Of a stretch of DNA of 64,000 nt, positions 28,949 to 40,184 are shown piece by piece. The stretch is taken from positions 372,001-436,000 of the forward strand of contig JAFBJZ010000610.1 in NCBI GenBank assembly GCA_016785225.1. Reading direction: 5' to 3'. Both the position numbers and the translations under genes were made by a program. The notes beneath the pieces were generated by a model. It did not search any database. It was given only the letters and a program-made list of their open reading frames with translations, and had not been told where the DNA came from. The stretch comes from Psettodes erumei (Eukaryota > Chordata > Actinopteri > Pleuronectiformes > Psettodidae). The stretch's first letter is position 1. Every line of letters starts with the position of its first letter.

Positions 28949-29830
28949 AGGCACAATCTTGTGCTCAGGCCCTTATATGATCACAACTTTTCAGTGTAAG
29001 TGCATGATCCCCTTTTGAGTCCTCTTGCTGTGTTTCCTTCGGCATGATCTCTGTCTGTCAGGGCAGGCAACTATGAAAAGATTCTGTCCTTTTGCCTTTG
29101 AGTTGCATTTTCAGGCTTGACAGCTGTAATAGATGTAGCAAAGTTGCTTCCCTTTTCCTTAATGCGAGACTCTGATACTTTAATTCCATTTTTATATTGT
29201 GAGGAAGTATTAGGTGTGTCCTGAATGTTGACAAACATTGGCTCAGAAAAAATCCCTTGCCAACCAGCAATCCCTGGAAAGTATCACAAACAATAACCAC
29301 AAGATTCAGTAGCTTCAAATATAATACTGGTTTATTCATCCATGATATCAATTGGCATTAACGCTTGAAATAAATAAACAATACTAGTAAATCTATCTAC
29401 TACCATAGCAACACAAGCAGTAAACAATCACAGTCACCAAGGCGACAGAGGGACAGCAGCAGGGCTGTGATGTCATTTTGTCTCTGTCGATATTGAGAAA
29501 ATTTCTTTGAATGTTGGCTTGCACTGAACCTGTATTGGTTAGTTTTCTGCATGAAATGAGTGATTGATCTCTGATGATATTGTGGCCACAGCCAGAGCCA
29601 CAAGGGGGGCACAAGCCAGTTTCTTTTTTGTGCCGGTCCCCAAGCCCAAATAAATAGCAGAGAGTTGTATCAGGAAGGGCATCCAATGTAAAACCAAAGC
29701 CAGATCAAATAAGTGATTTGATACCAAACCAATGGCTTCCATACTGGATTGGTCGAGGCCCGGGTTAACAACGGCCACCATTGGTGCTGATAACCTACAG
29801 GGTGCTGGTGGAAATTGGACGACTGTGGGT
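28949..29830. other. Unassigned, possible retroelement-derived sequence
   Basis: Minus-strand open frames at 29058-29351 and 29393-29686 carry no recognised domain. A minus-strand segment near 29100-29240 reads EPMFVNIQDTPNTSSQYKNG in one frame and looks protein-like, without a match I can name. A CTGTTGCTGTCCC-rich stretch lies around 29440-29460. Confidence 0.3.
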
Positions 29831-29839
29831 TGAAGAAAG

Positions 29840-30830
29840 AGAGGAGGAAGGATGGAAATGGCTTTAATGAATACCTTTTTTGAGAACAAACATGAACAAA
29901 GGATAACGTATAAGAGTGGAGGTAGGAGCACACAGGTAGACTACATCTTGTGCAGACAATGTGAACTTCAGGAGATTAGTGACGGCAAAGTAGTGGCAGG
30001 TGAGAATATAGCAAGGCAGCACAAGATGGTAGTGTGTAAGATGACTTTAGTGGTGAAAAAGATGAGGAAGACAAAGACAGAGAAGATGACAAAGTGGTTG
30101 AACTGAGAGAGGAGGAGTGTTGTGTGGATTTCCACAAATTTCCCCATCGTGGGATCAATAAAGTTCTATCTATCTATTTCAGGAAGGAGTTGAGACAGGC
30201 ACTGGGTGGTCAGGAGGTTCTCCCAGATGACTGGACAACCACAGCTAATAGTATCAGGGAGACAGGTAGAAGAGTACTTGGTGTGTCATCTGGGAGGAAA
30301 GTAGACGAGTGCTGTAGCTGTTACAGAGGAGTTCAAGGTGCAGGCGGGACTGCATCAAGGATCAGCTCTGAGCCCCTTTTCTGCCATTGTGATGCACAGA
30401 CTGCCAGATGAAGTTGGATCCCCTTGGATTATGTTTTCAGATGAAATTGTGATCTGTAGTGAGAGCAGGAGCAGGTGAAGGAAAGTCTAGAGAGGTGGAG
30501 GTATGCACTGGAAAGGAGGGGAATGAAGGTGAGCTGCAGTAAGACAGAATACATGTGTGTGAATGAGAAGAACCCAAGTGGAACAGTAAGGTTACAGGGA
30601 GACGAGGTGAAGAAGGTGGAGGATTTTAGGTACTGGGCAGTGGCATTGAGGAAAAGACAGGAGGCAGAGCAGGAGGTAGCAGAAACTAAAATGTTGAGGT
30701 TCTCTTTGGGAGTGACCAGGTTGGACAGGATCAGGAATCAGAGGAACAGCACACATGAGATCTTTTGGAGACAAGGTCAGAGAGGCTACACTAAGCTGGT
30801 TTGGACATATACAGAGGAGGGAAGATGATA
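29840..30830 (+). pseudogene. RTE-clade LINE: endonuclease end and reverse transcriptase (broken)
   Basis: The endonuclease C-terminus (NTFFENKHEQRITYKSGG, then VDYILCRQC) is at 29867-29955, the region shared with BovB/RTE and the derived CFDP2-like sequences. After a small insertion, RT parts follow: GLHQGSALSP-like sequence across a frame break at about 30348-30380, and FSDEIVIC (about 30436-30460), where the usual (F/Y)ADD box is SDE. ERWRYALERRGMKVSCSKTEYMCVN follows and the fragment ends near 30830 (WFGH-like). A large RT segment is deleted near 30320. Confidence 0.82.
30133..30175 (+). mobile_element. 43-bp LINE 3'-tail insertion with ATTTC duplication
   Basis: The insert CACAAATTTCCCC... 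to ...TCTATCTATCT interrupts the RTE frame. ATTTC stands on both sides (30128-30132 and 30176-30180), and removing the insert plus one ATTTC rejoins the RTE frame (CVDF to RKELRQAL). The inserted sequence, with GGGATCAATAAAGT and a CTAT repeat tail, is the common 3' end of a fish LINE family. It looks like an extreme 5'-truncated retrotransposition. Confidence 0.75.
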
Positions 30831-31430
30831 GTGGACTTCAGGAAAGGCCCCCCTGTTCTCCCCCCTGTTCTCCCCCCTGTCTCCATCCATGACCTGTTGA
30901 GTCCTTCCGCTTCCTGGGCACCACCATCTCCCAGGAGCTCAAGTGGGAGCAGAACATCAGCTCCCTCACCAAGAAGGCTCAGCAGAGGATGTATTTCCTG
31001 CAGCAGCTGAAGAAGTTCAGCCTCCCAGTGAAGATGCTGGTGAACTTCTACACTGCCACCATTGAATCAATTCTGGCATCTGCAATAACAGTGTGGTTCG
31101 CTGCAGCTACGGCCAGGGACAAGGCCAAACTACAGTGGGTCATCCACTCTACAGAGAGGGTGATCGGCTGCAGCCTCCCATCTCTCCAGGAGCTGTTCAT
31201 CTCCAGGACATGGAGACATGCAGCCAGGATTGCTGCTGACTCCTCTCACCCTGGACACAAACTGTTTTAGACCCTCCTCTCTGGCAAGAGGCTCCGGTCC
31301 ATCCGGACCAGGACCTTGAGCCACAAAAACAGCTTCTTCCCCACTGCAGTCAGCCTCATGAACAATGCCCCTGCCCCCTGAACAACAACCCCCCCCCCCC
31401 ACTTCTCACCCTGCGCTTCCCCACACATAT
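30831..31430 (+). pseudogene. LINE ORF2 C-terminal fragment (Rex/L2-type)
   Basis: From a truncated start (IVDFRKG, about 30827) the frame continues as RFLGTTISQELKWEQNISS (about 30908), KKAQQRMYFLQQLKKFSLP, ITVWFAA and RVIGCSLPSLQELFISR, stopping at TAG 31268-31270. More C-terminal sequence (RKNSFFPTAVSLMN-like) continues after the stop to about 31380. This is the RT thumb and C-terminal domain of the CR1/L2/Rex group. A C-run (31389-31402) follows, and the unit meets an oppositely oriented LINE tail. Confidence 0.8.
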
Positions 31431-33833
31431 TCTTATTTCTTATTCTTACTCATAATCTCATTTATTATACTAGTGTTTATTGTCATTTGCACAGTAAAGA
31501 AACACGTTTCCCTGTACAATGAATTCTTACTTTGCTGTCCACTCAGAGTACCAGCAATAAGTAGACACAAGAAAATTGTATTAAAAGTAGTGTGTATATA
31601 TAAAAAGAAGAAAAATAGATAACACAGAACAGTAAATACAAAAATAGTAACTATAAAGAAATAACTGTACATCAGTGCAAATAACAACGTAAACTATACC
31701 TTAGTGCAAGAGATTTAGACTGGTTTGTAAACAGCAGACATTAAAGTTTTTAAAGTGACTTTGGCTGTTAATTAAAGTGACTTTAGCTATTGAGGGTTCT
31801 GATGGCAGTCGGGCAGAATGAGTTTTTTAAACGGGTTGTCCTGCATTTCACACTCCTGTACCTCCGTTCTGAGGGCAGGGTGTGAGTCCATGTTGTGGGT
31901 GGGTATTGTCCTTCATAATGGTGGCAGCTCTCCTGTGGACTCTGCGGTGGTAGATGCCATGCAGAGAGGGCAGTGGAGACCTGATGATCCTCTCAGCTGT
32001 CTTTACCACTTTCTGCAGGCGTTTGCGGTACATGGCCGTAGTGCTGCCATACCACACAGTGATGCCATTGGTCAGGCTGCTCTCTACAAAGCAGCTGTAG
32101 TAGTTGCTGAGGATCTTTGTGGACATGCCAAACTTCCACAGCCTCCTCAAGAAATACAGCCGCTGTTGAGCTTTCTTGACCAGCTGTGTTGTGTTGGTGG
32201 TCCACGTGAGGTCCTCAGTGATGTGGACGCCCAGGTATTTAAAGCTGCTCACCCTCTCCACTTCAAGTTCCCGGATAAACAGTGGCTGATGAGGTCTCCT
32301 CCCCTTCCTCATGTCCACTATCATCTCCTTTGTCTTTTCTGTGTTTAGGATGAGGTTGTTGCCCTCGCACCATGACACCAGACTGCCCACCTCCGTCCTG
32401 TAGGCCACTTTCGTCCCCCCGCAGTGATACGTCCTATCACTGCATTGTAAATCAGCAAACTTCAGGATGATGTTGTCCTTGTGGGAGGCGACGCAGTCAT
32501 GTGTGAACAGGGTGTAGAGGATGGGGCTGAGGACACATCCCTGTGGAGTTCCGATGTTTGTGATGATGCTGGCTGATGTGTTATTTCCAATCCTGACAGA
32601 CTGGGGTCTGCCAGTCAGGAAGTCAAACAGCCAGTCACAGAAGGTCGGGTGGAGACCAAGTTTGAACAGTTTGTGGGTGAGTTTGTAGGGGATGACCATA
32701 TTGAAGGCAGAGCTGTAATCCACAAAGAGCATCCTGATGTAGGAGTCTTTGTTTTCCAGGTGGGACAGGGAATAATGGAGGAGGGCTGTGATGGCATCTG
32801 AGGTGGGCCTGTTGGGCCGGTAGGCATACTGCAGGGGTCCAGTGTATCCGGAATGCTGTTCTGGATGTGCGCCAGCACCACTCTCTCAAAGCACTTCATA
32901 ATGATTGGAGTGACTGCTACTGAAGTGTAGTCATTCAGGCAGGTGGGTGGGCTCTTCTTACGGAGGGAGACGATGGTTGTGGTTTTGAAGCAGGAGGGAA
33001 CTGTGATCTGGCTCAGGGAAAGGTTGAAGATGGAGGTGAGGACATCAGCCAGCTCGTTGGCACATGCTCTGAGAGCACGGTCAGGGATGTTGTCGGTCCT
33101 GCTGCCTTGTGGGGGTTGATTCTCTTCAGGACTTTGTGTACCTGACCTGTTAGTGGCGGTGCGGGGGGTCCGTGGTCCAGGTGTGTGTCTCTGTGCTGTT
33201 GGTTGTGGGCTCAAAGCGGGTGTAGAATCTGTTGAGGTCATCTGGCAGGCTGTCTATGTGACTGATGGTGCTGGTGGTGGTCCTGTAGTCTGTGATATGC
33301 TGCAAGCCCTTCCACATCTGCCCGGAGTCAGCAGTGGAAAGAAGCTGTCCAGCTTCTCCCTATACTGCCTCTTTGCTGCTGTGATAGCCTTTCTCAGTCT
33401 GTACTCAGACTGAGAAAGACTGTACTTTGTACTCAGCCTCGTTGCCGGATTTAAATGCAATGGAGCGAGCACGCAGCATGTTTCGTACCTGAGTGTTTAC
33501 CCAGGGCTTCTGGTTGGGGAACTTCCTGACCTGTATGGTGGGCACGATGTTATCAACGCAGGTGCTAATGTACCCAGTCACATACTCAGCGTAATCCTGT
33601 ACACTGACAGAGGAGTCCTCCAGAGTGGCTGCAGTTTTAAATACATCCCAGTCTGTCGTAGCAAAACAGTCCTGCAGGGTGCTTTCAGTGTCTGAGTTCC
33701 AGAGTTGGATGTGTTTTATGACTGGGTTTGTTTGCTTCAGTCTATGTCTGTAGGCAGGGTACATAAACAGAGAGATGTGGTCAGAGTGTCCTGTCTCTGA
33801 GACAGTTACATTATTAAATGGGGAGTTTTTCAT
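31431..33833 (-). pseudogene. L2-like LINE, endonuclease end and reverse transcriptase (broken)
   Basis: Minus-strand frames run 33833 to 33405, then about 33241 to 32615, then 32732 to 31848. The first has SETGHSDHISLFM, the end of an EEP endonuclease (SDH motif). Later come the RT motifs CFKTTTIVSLRKK, LFVDYSSAFN, GTPQGCVLSPILY and LKFADL. The last should read FADD, so the catalytic box is damaged. Frameshifts lie near 33250, 32850 and 32440. The 3' UTR runs to about 31440, ending near GACAATAAACACTAG on the minus strand. The 5' part is missing. Confidence 0.85.
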
Positions 33834-34019
33834 ATACGCGATTAATTTTAGATCAATTTTTTGATGATACTTATGATACTTTGATGATATCTTCTGATGC
33901 TAAGCTAGGGCACATCATCAGTGATGTTCCTGATTTCATTGGGTGTTTCGGGTCTTTCGAAACATCAGACACCCTCCATCAGGCGACCCCGCTGAGGTTG
34001 ATCAGGCCTCAGCCTTGTC

Positions 34020-34346
34020 CTAGCAGCAGTTGTCCACGGATCTGCTCTTTTGATCCATAGCCACCTCGATGCCTTCTCTGCAGCCTCTGTGCTGTTGCCA
34101 GTGGCCCATCTCCTTCTCTCCCCTCCATGTGTGCAGGCTGGACGGGCAGGGTAGGACGTCGTAGACTGCCTGTACCAGGAAATTGATCCGGTGTGGATCT
34201 GCCCGCCAAAGGTCAGCCCACGAGATCTTTCTCTCTAAAACTTGCTCCCATCTAGTCCAGGCACCCTGCTGAGCCATTCCCACTGCTTTGCTGGACCTCT
34301 CCTGTTCCACCGCTGTCCTCACCTCAAGCAAGTATGCAAGACACAA
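34020..34346 (-). pseudogene. Tx1-like LINE C-terminal fragment
   Basis: A minus-strand frame: RTAVEQERSSKAVGMAQQGAWTRWEQ, then ISWADLWRADPHRINFLVQAVYDVLPCP. I recognise this as the region after the RT in Tx1/L1-type LINEs of fish; the expected Cys-rich end after LHTW is lost. Only about 100 codons are present. The AT-rich sequence between this and the L2-like LINE (33834-34019) is not assigned. Confidence 0.6.
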
Positions 34347-35039
34347 AATTACATGCGAACCAAATAAATATTCACAGACTAATTAAATACAAAATAACCC
34401 AATTGTTTTAATTCTTAACAGAACTCAAGGTAGAAAATAACTAGGTAAGTAAGGAGACTAATAAGGTAAACAAAACAAAATATGCACAAACAATAAGAAA
34501 ATGGCCTATTAAAACAAAATTAAAGACTGACAGCCAGAGCAGTAAACAGGAGCCAAAGTCACTGCGCAGCTCAACCAGCAGGACAGCTAATCAGCAAAAC
34601 ATCAGGACAAACTGAAAAACCTGAATGCAGACCAGAAGCTACAGAAAGTAGAAGAGTTAAAGTAGAATTTTACATCTCAGCAGACGTTTTTCACTAGAGC
34701 AAAAACACAAAGTAAAGCTGCTGTGAAAGCAAGCTTTATTGTGGCAGAAGAGATAGCCAAATCAGGCCGGCTATTTACCGAGGGAGAATTTCTGAAGAAC
34801 TGTATGCTGTTCAAGGTAGTAACTTTTAGAAGTTTGACAAGAGATATTTTTATAGAGAGCAAAGTATTTTAAGTTATATAAAGTATAAGTTTATTTGTAG
34901 AATAATATTCATGTCTGTTTTTATTCCTATTCACGTTAAAAAAAAACATTTACTTTTTGTGTGTTCAATAAATGTTTATCCTGTTTGTCCCGCGACCTAA
35001 AGTAGCGTAAAATACTACTCTACTTTGAGTTTTGGCCCC
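34347..35039. other. No gene recognised upstream of CENP-A
   Basis: AT-rich, with no repeat family recognised and only short, motif-free frames. It probably separates the repeat cluster from the promoter region of the histone gene. Confidence 0.4.
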
Positions 35040-35242
35040 CCGGTGCAATTGAGCAACAATTGAGCAGCTGCACTACGTCATACGGCCACACGCCCATTTA
35101 AGCGAGTTGCTAACCGAGCACGCCGTAAGTGTATGTCCACTGGTTTCGCGGTGATTGGCTGGGTCGTTCGATTTTCATGTGGATGCATCGCTGTGTCTTC
35201 ACTTTTCGGTACTGTTTACAGAAATATTGCTGAACTCAACAG
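35040..35242 (+). promoter_or_regulatory. Probable CENP-A promoter and 5' non-coding exon
   Basis: A relatively GC- and CpG-rich island in AT-rich surroundings. It has a reverse CCAAT box (GTGATTGGCT, about 35150-35159) and no clear TATA box. A good splice donor follows ACTCAACAG (AG|GTAGGT at 35241-35242/35243). The first coding exon begins at an acceptor at 36144, so a non-coding first exon ending at 35242 is likely. CCAAT boxes are typical of G2/M-regulated genes such as CENPA; that link is inference. Confidence 0.45.
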
Positions 35243-36202
35243 GTAGGTTTACAGTTACTTTACTATAGGGTTACAAACGGAAAATAGCAGCTTAAAGTTA
35301 TCTTACATAGGGGGCTAATGCTAGCTGTTAGTAGACCCACCTCGGTATTCTGTAAATTAGCCTACTCAGTGACTCCGTCGAATTTGGATTTCAACCCAGC
35401 ACGGTCATCTCATTTTCTCCATTTCACTGCGGCCTTGAATTTTCTAGACGTTAGCCACAGGATCTGTATACATGAATGCAAATGTTCGAAGCAGTTGGAC
35501 CGGACATTGAACGGACTTTATTTTGCCCCCGTCCAAGAGGGTGTGAGGCCTCTCACATTAACAAAGCCTCAATAATTAGTTTCATGATTTACAACACATG
35601 AAGAAGAGGCATATCATTTACATTGTCGAGAAAGAACGCGTTTTTTTCTGCATTTGTATCTGTTCATAAAATGTGATCTGAACTTCACTTAGGAGTACCT
35701 CCATGTAAAACCAAATGTGTTGTAATGATTTAATATCTGGAGACAGAGAATGTTTTACCTTTCTGCTTGATATACAAATTCAACTAAATGCTTACCAGAC
35801 TTTGTTGTTAATTTTCAGTCTGGAGTAGACTAGTACTGCTGCTGCTGTTTCTGGGCTGATGACTCAAGAAAGCTTCAGTTGTTAGGAGTAACACAGAGTA
35901 AGAGCATAGAGCTTCAAGGTCGTTGTACCATGACAGACATGACCGCTGACCTGGCCATTGAGGACAGAGTTATCTGTTTGGGTTAAAGAGGACAAGAGCA
36001 CAAAAACATCTGGATGACAGAATGTAGTTTGAATCATCATTTGTGTCTGTGTGTTTTACGTGCCACCAGCAAATGGGAAGAATTAATGGGATAAAACCAT
36101 CAAACCCTTTTTGATGAATCATGTATATTTTTCATCTTCCACAGGCAGATTTTGGCTGCACTACTCTTCCTCTTGTTGTCTTGACCTGTGTGTTGAGGCA
36201 AA

Positions 36203-38013
36203 ATGCGTCACGATTCATCTGCCAGCTCCCGGAAGGGCAAAACACCTAAACGTCGCCCTGCATTGCCAGCCCCAGAGATTGCTGGTTCGACACACCGGTC
36301 CACAAGACGAAGAAATGTTTTAGGTTAGATTAACTGAATAAGTGGAGCTGATGACATTTTATGATAATGTTCAAAGAAAGAAAGAACATGTGAATGAATA
36401 TATATCTACAAGGGGTCTAATGACTTAATTTCAAAAGGTACTGATTCTGCAAATCATTTCATAAGATGCCCATACTCCAAAAGTTAAAAATTTATAACCC
36501 CCTGTCCCCTGTACAAAAAAAAATGTTTGTCAGGTAGTGTGAGAATCTGCCTGTCCTTCAAAGCAACAACCATCTGTATCTGTTTTTCAGATCAACCTCC
36601 TGCAGCTCCCAAGAAGAGATCGTATCGACCAGGACAGAAGGCCTTAACGGAAATCCGCAAGTACCAAAAGAGCACCAACCTTCTGATCCCGAAGATACCC
36701 TTCTGTCGCCTGGTGAGTCAAATAGTAGCAAACCATAAGGGGAACGTGAAAGCTGTAATTTGTATCCAATTCCAATTCAGAACCAGTTTTCAGGTAGCAT
36801 CTTACTCAGTGCTCAGTGTTATATGCATCAATGCACCTTAATCTCTTTTTAATGTTCAGATTGCTTCATTTTCAATCATTTATGCAAGTGGAATGCTGCA
36901 CTGTGGAGGGTTTATATGTAAATAAATAATAGAAAATGTGAACTGCTCTGTACTCCGCAGTGTTGTTCTTATATTGACAGTGATTGATCTTTTTTCTTAG
37001 GGTAACGTATGACATGCAGTTTAAAATCAGAAACACCAAACCACAAGCTAACACTGATTTTGATCTTGGTTCAGGTTCGTGAGGTGTGCCAAGATTTAGG
37101 GTGTGGGTTCAGGTGGCAGGCCTATGCTCTTCTTGCCCTGCAGGAGGTAAGTACTTGCCTCCACTACCAAGCTAACATGCTGTTATCCTTACAAATTATT
37201 CAGTCCACAAAAGTAGTGTTGCTGTCAGCATACTCACTGTGCTTCAGATCGATAATGTCACTTACGGATAAAAGTTTGACTGAGGTTGCAATTTGTCATT
37301 TGATTTCAATCATTATTTATAATAAAACTATTACATTGCATTATACAGCCATTTTAAAGACTAAAATATTGATGAATGAAATGAATGAATGAAAAAATGT
37401 GCATTACGTCCTTTTGGGGAGGGGGCATAGCTTCATAATTGTCAGTCATTTGTAGTGATATTTGTTGTTTTGTCGCTGTCTTTTTGTTTCTACCAACTGC
37501 TCAGTGAAATATCTGACTTAGGGTTACCACTGTCAAGCTGGAGGTTCACTATTATTTTTTAATAACAATAAAGCAGTGCAAATACAGACACTTGTATTAA
37601 AACATTATTAACAAAAGGAACACGATGGCTGCAAAATAAAAATTATTATAACAAAATAATACAGTTTTAAATCATATACATGGTACATGGAAAATTGTGC
37701 ATATGAAGGTGTGTTTATTGTATTAACACATGGTGGTGGAGTGAATAACAATGGAATTCCTTCTGGATTTTGGTTATTGCATCATCAGAAAGGTACAAGT
37801 CATTCATGGAATTTCCTCAGGGGTAAAGCGCCTCATTTCTTTGATCTAACACTGGGATGTTCTTCCTCTTCCTCATCTTGCCAGGCTGCAGAATCACATC
37901 TTGTCTTTTTGTTTGCTGATGCAAACCTGTGGGCAATCCATGCCAAGCGAAAAACCTTGTTGCCTGAAGACATTCGGCTGGCCAGAAGGATCCGTGGCAA
38001 AGAGAACCTGTGA
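36203..38013 (+). CDS. cenpa: Centromeric histone H3 variant CENP-A (spliced)
   Basis: Four coding exons, 36203-36323, 36591-36712, 37075-37146 and 37885-38013, join in frame to 147 codons with canonical sites (donors GTTAGA, GTGAGT, GTAAGT; AG acceptors). Exon 1 encodes a Ser/Arg/Pro-rich tail, and its leading 36145-36202 is 5' UTR. Exons 2-4 encode the histone fold: EIRKYQKSTNLLIPKIPF (alpha-N), then RWQAYALLALQEAAES, whose Trp marks CENP-A rather than H3, and a C-terminus in LARRIRGKENL. CENP-A replaces H3 in centromeric nucleosomes and defines the kinetochore site. Loop 1 has eight residues between Cys and Trp, as short as H3. Pro replaces a usual Arg before KIPF, and Trp replaces the usual Cys before AIHAKR. 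An intact but diverged gene or duplicate is most likely. Confidence 0.9.
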
Positions 38014-38570
38014 AAACCACACAAGGAAGTGGAAAACATAGTACAGTAACAGAAATAACTCTCAGAATTGATCCACGTTTGATGGGTTTTCTTGCTGTGT
38101 CTAATCTGTTCAAAAATATTATAATTATTCAAGTGTTCTGGCTTACTTCTGCATTTTTTGGAATTTGGGTTTGAAATGCCTGTAGAAAAAAAGATTAGCA
38201 TTTGAGCTATCATTGTTCAAGTTCAGATTCAGGTCAACTGAGTTTACTTCAAGTAACCTTTAGCTTTCGGACATTACCAAGAACAGAATTTGAGTTACAT
38301 TGCAAAGTACTTGGTCTATTGTGTGTGATTTTAAGTTATCTTTAGATTAATTTGTCAGAGAACAACAGGTTTTGTGAGCTTTAATGTGAGACAAGGTTAG
38401 GACAGGCTGGCAGTTGTGTGAGTGGTTGGAATCAGCTAATAGTAAAGAAAACAGTTCAAAAATGACTTTTGATTAGATTTTTACATGAAGTGTGCTGATT
38501 TTACTGCTTTGTGTAATATCACATAAATTATATAAATGTGTTGTGCTATGTTGGTTGTTAATTCATGCGG
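38014..38570 (+). other. CENP-A 3' UTR and downstream sequence
   Basis: Non-coding and AT-rich, following the stop codon at 38011-38013. No clear canonical AATAAA was found close to the stop, so the transcript end is not fixed. Small open frames here have no motif. Confidence 0.4.
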
Positions 38571-38589
38571 GTGTAGCTTGGTGGTAGTA

Positions 38590-38705
38590 AATGTGGTGTG
38601 TGTGTGTGTGGCTGGGTGGGCCTCTGATCCTGTCTCTGGGCGGAATAGGGCCTCTGTGTGGGTGTGTATGCGGCCCTGATCTCTTCTCTGGGCTCAATAT
38701 GGCTG

Positions 38706-38754
<49 letters not shown>

Positions 38755-38890
38755 GCTCTGATCTGACCAGGTGCCCTGAGAGTGTGTGCTTGTGTGTCCG
38801 TATGTGTATTTGGGCGTGGCTCTGATCCTGACTCTGGGTGGAGCAGGGGCCCTTTGTGTGTGAGTGTGTGCTCTGCTCAGCCTCCTCATT
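38590..38890. repeat. GT-rich minisatellite with (GT)n core
   Basis: Degenerate repeats of GTGTGTG plus GGGCCTCTGATCCTG(T/A)CTCTGGG-type units. A pure (GT)n run lies at 38707-38750. The minus-strand frame through it (HTHTHT) is an artefact. Confidence 0.85.
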
Positions 38891-38899
38891 AATATTGAG

Positions 38900-39845
38900 G
38901 GAGAGATGTGAACTGAGCTGATTTCACTGCTTTACATGTAGAGCACAACTTTTAGAAATCACTGGTATCGGTTATGTGACACTGGAGAGAATAAAGAGAC
39001 AGTAGATGGATGCATGAGCAGAAAAAAGAGACTTAAAAGCGGTTCATTATTTTACATGAAACTGGAAAATGCCATTTGTGAAGAATTTGTGGTGGGATTG
39101 CTGAACTGTGTTGCTGCTGTATATAATTTCCACTTTGTATTTAACTTGCTGGCTGTAAGGTCACAAGAGCTTCCACTATATTTCATTCTCATTTAACGTA
39201 AATTCTATAGCTCTGAGCTAAAAACAGCTAGAATACTAAAGATGGTGTGAGCAGCTGTCCGAATGCACAGCCTTTATAACATGGAGGGGTTAGGTGCAGG
39301 GTTAGGGCTGACCCTCTAACCCTGCACCTGTAGATGATGAAAGTCTTGTGAGCCGTTTAGAGTCTGAATGATGTCTCAGCTAAAAGTCTGACAAGGTAGT
39401 TCATTCTGAAAGAGGGGGAACTTTTAGAAGTGTTGAACACTCAAAATTTCCAACACAAAGTTGAATATTTCAGAAACTGTGAAACATATTGCTGAGAAAA
39501 GTCATAGCTGACATCTCCCATCAAGCCACACATTTTGTTTTTGTTTGTGCAGCAATTCCAGCAATTATAAAATTGATGGACAGTGTTGTTAAACAGAGTT
39601 AAACAAAGTTAAACTGCTATATTTGTCATTTTCCATGTCTACATACAGACATCTTGATGCTGACACTGTATCTACAATACATACAATACAATATATATTA
39701 TTTTTCTTACATATGATTGATCTTTTAATGTTCTCAGCGATCAGAAAATTTGACCGGTTGCTGGACTTCCCAGAGCGTTCTCATCGTCTCATCACTGCGA
39801 CTTCCAAAGGAGAAATCATCAACTCACCTCATCGGATCACACCAC
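38900..39845. other. Mostly unassigned; contains a perfect hairpin
   Basis: No gene recognised. At 39292-39329, AGGTGCAGGGTTAG and its exact complement CTAACCCTGCACCT form a 14-bp stem around a 10-nt loop. The rest is AT-rich with short frames. Confidence 0.45.
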
Positions 39846-39851
39846 AGGATC

Positions 39852-40052
39852 TCCTCTCACCTCACCTTATTACACCTCAACTCATCTCACCTCACCTCAC
39901 CTCACCTCACCTCACCTCACCTCACCTCACCTCACCTCACCCCACCACCACCTCACCCACCTCACCCCACCTCACCCCACCCCACCTCACCCCACCACAC
40001 CCCACCACACCACACCTCACCCCACCTCACCAGACCACACCTCACTACACCT
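39852..40052. repeat. (CTCAC)n / (CCCACCTCA) minisatellite
   Basis: About 200 bp of CTCAC pentamers (pure near 39886-39940) grading into CCCACCACACC variants. The frames LTSPHLTSPH through it are not genes. It ends about 130 bp before the first Helentron coding exon. Confidence 0.93.
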
Positions 40053-40184
40053 AATCTTCTTACAAATTAACTTTGACACAAATACATTTTTCTGATCATA
40101 TTTTACACTTTGTTTAGGGGTTAGGATCTATAGTATTGTGATTTGTTTACACTTGTTGCGAGTTGTTCTTATAGTGTTTGCAGG

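Noticed and set aside
36203..38013. Canonical histone H3 instead of CENP-A
   Set aside because: The alpha-2 start has Trp (RWQAYALLALQE), the tail does not match H3, and the gene has introns in CENP-A fashion, whereas replication-dependent H3 genes lack them.
38563..38889. His-Thr-rich frame on the minus strand
   Set aside because: It runs through the (GT)n microsatellite and surrounding GT-rich minisatellite, with no start context or domain.
39623..40070. Two overlapping frames rich in LTSPH
   Set aside because: They come from the CTCAC minisatellite.
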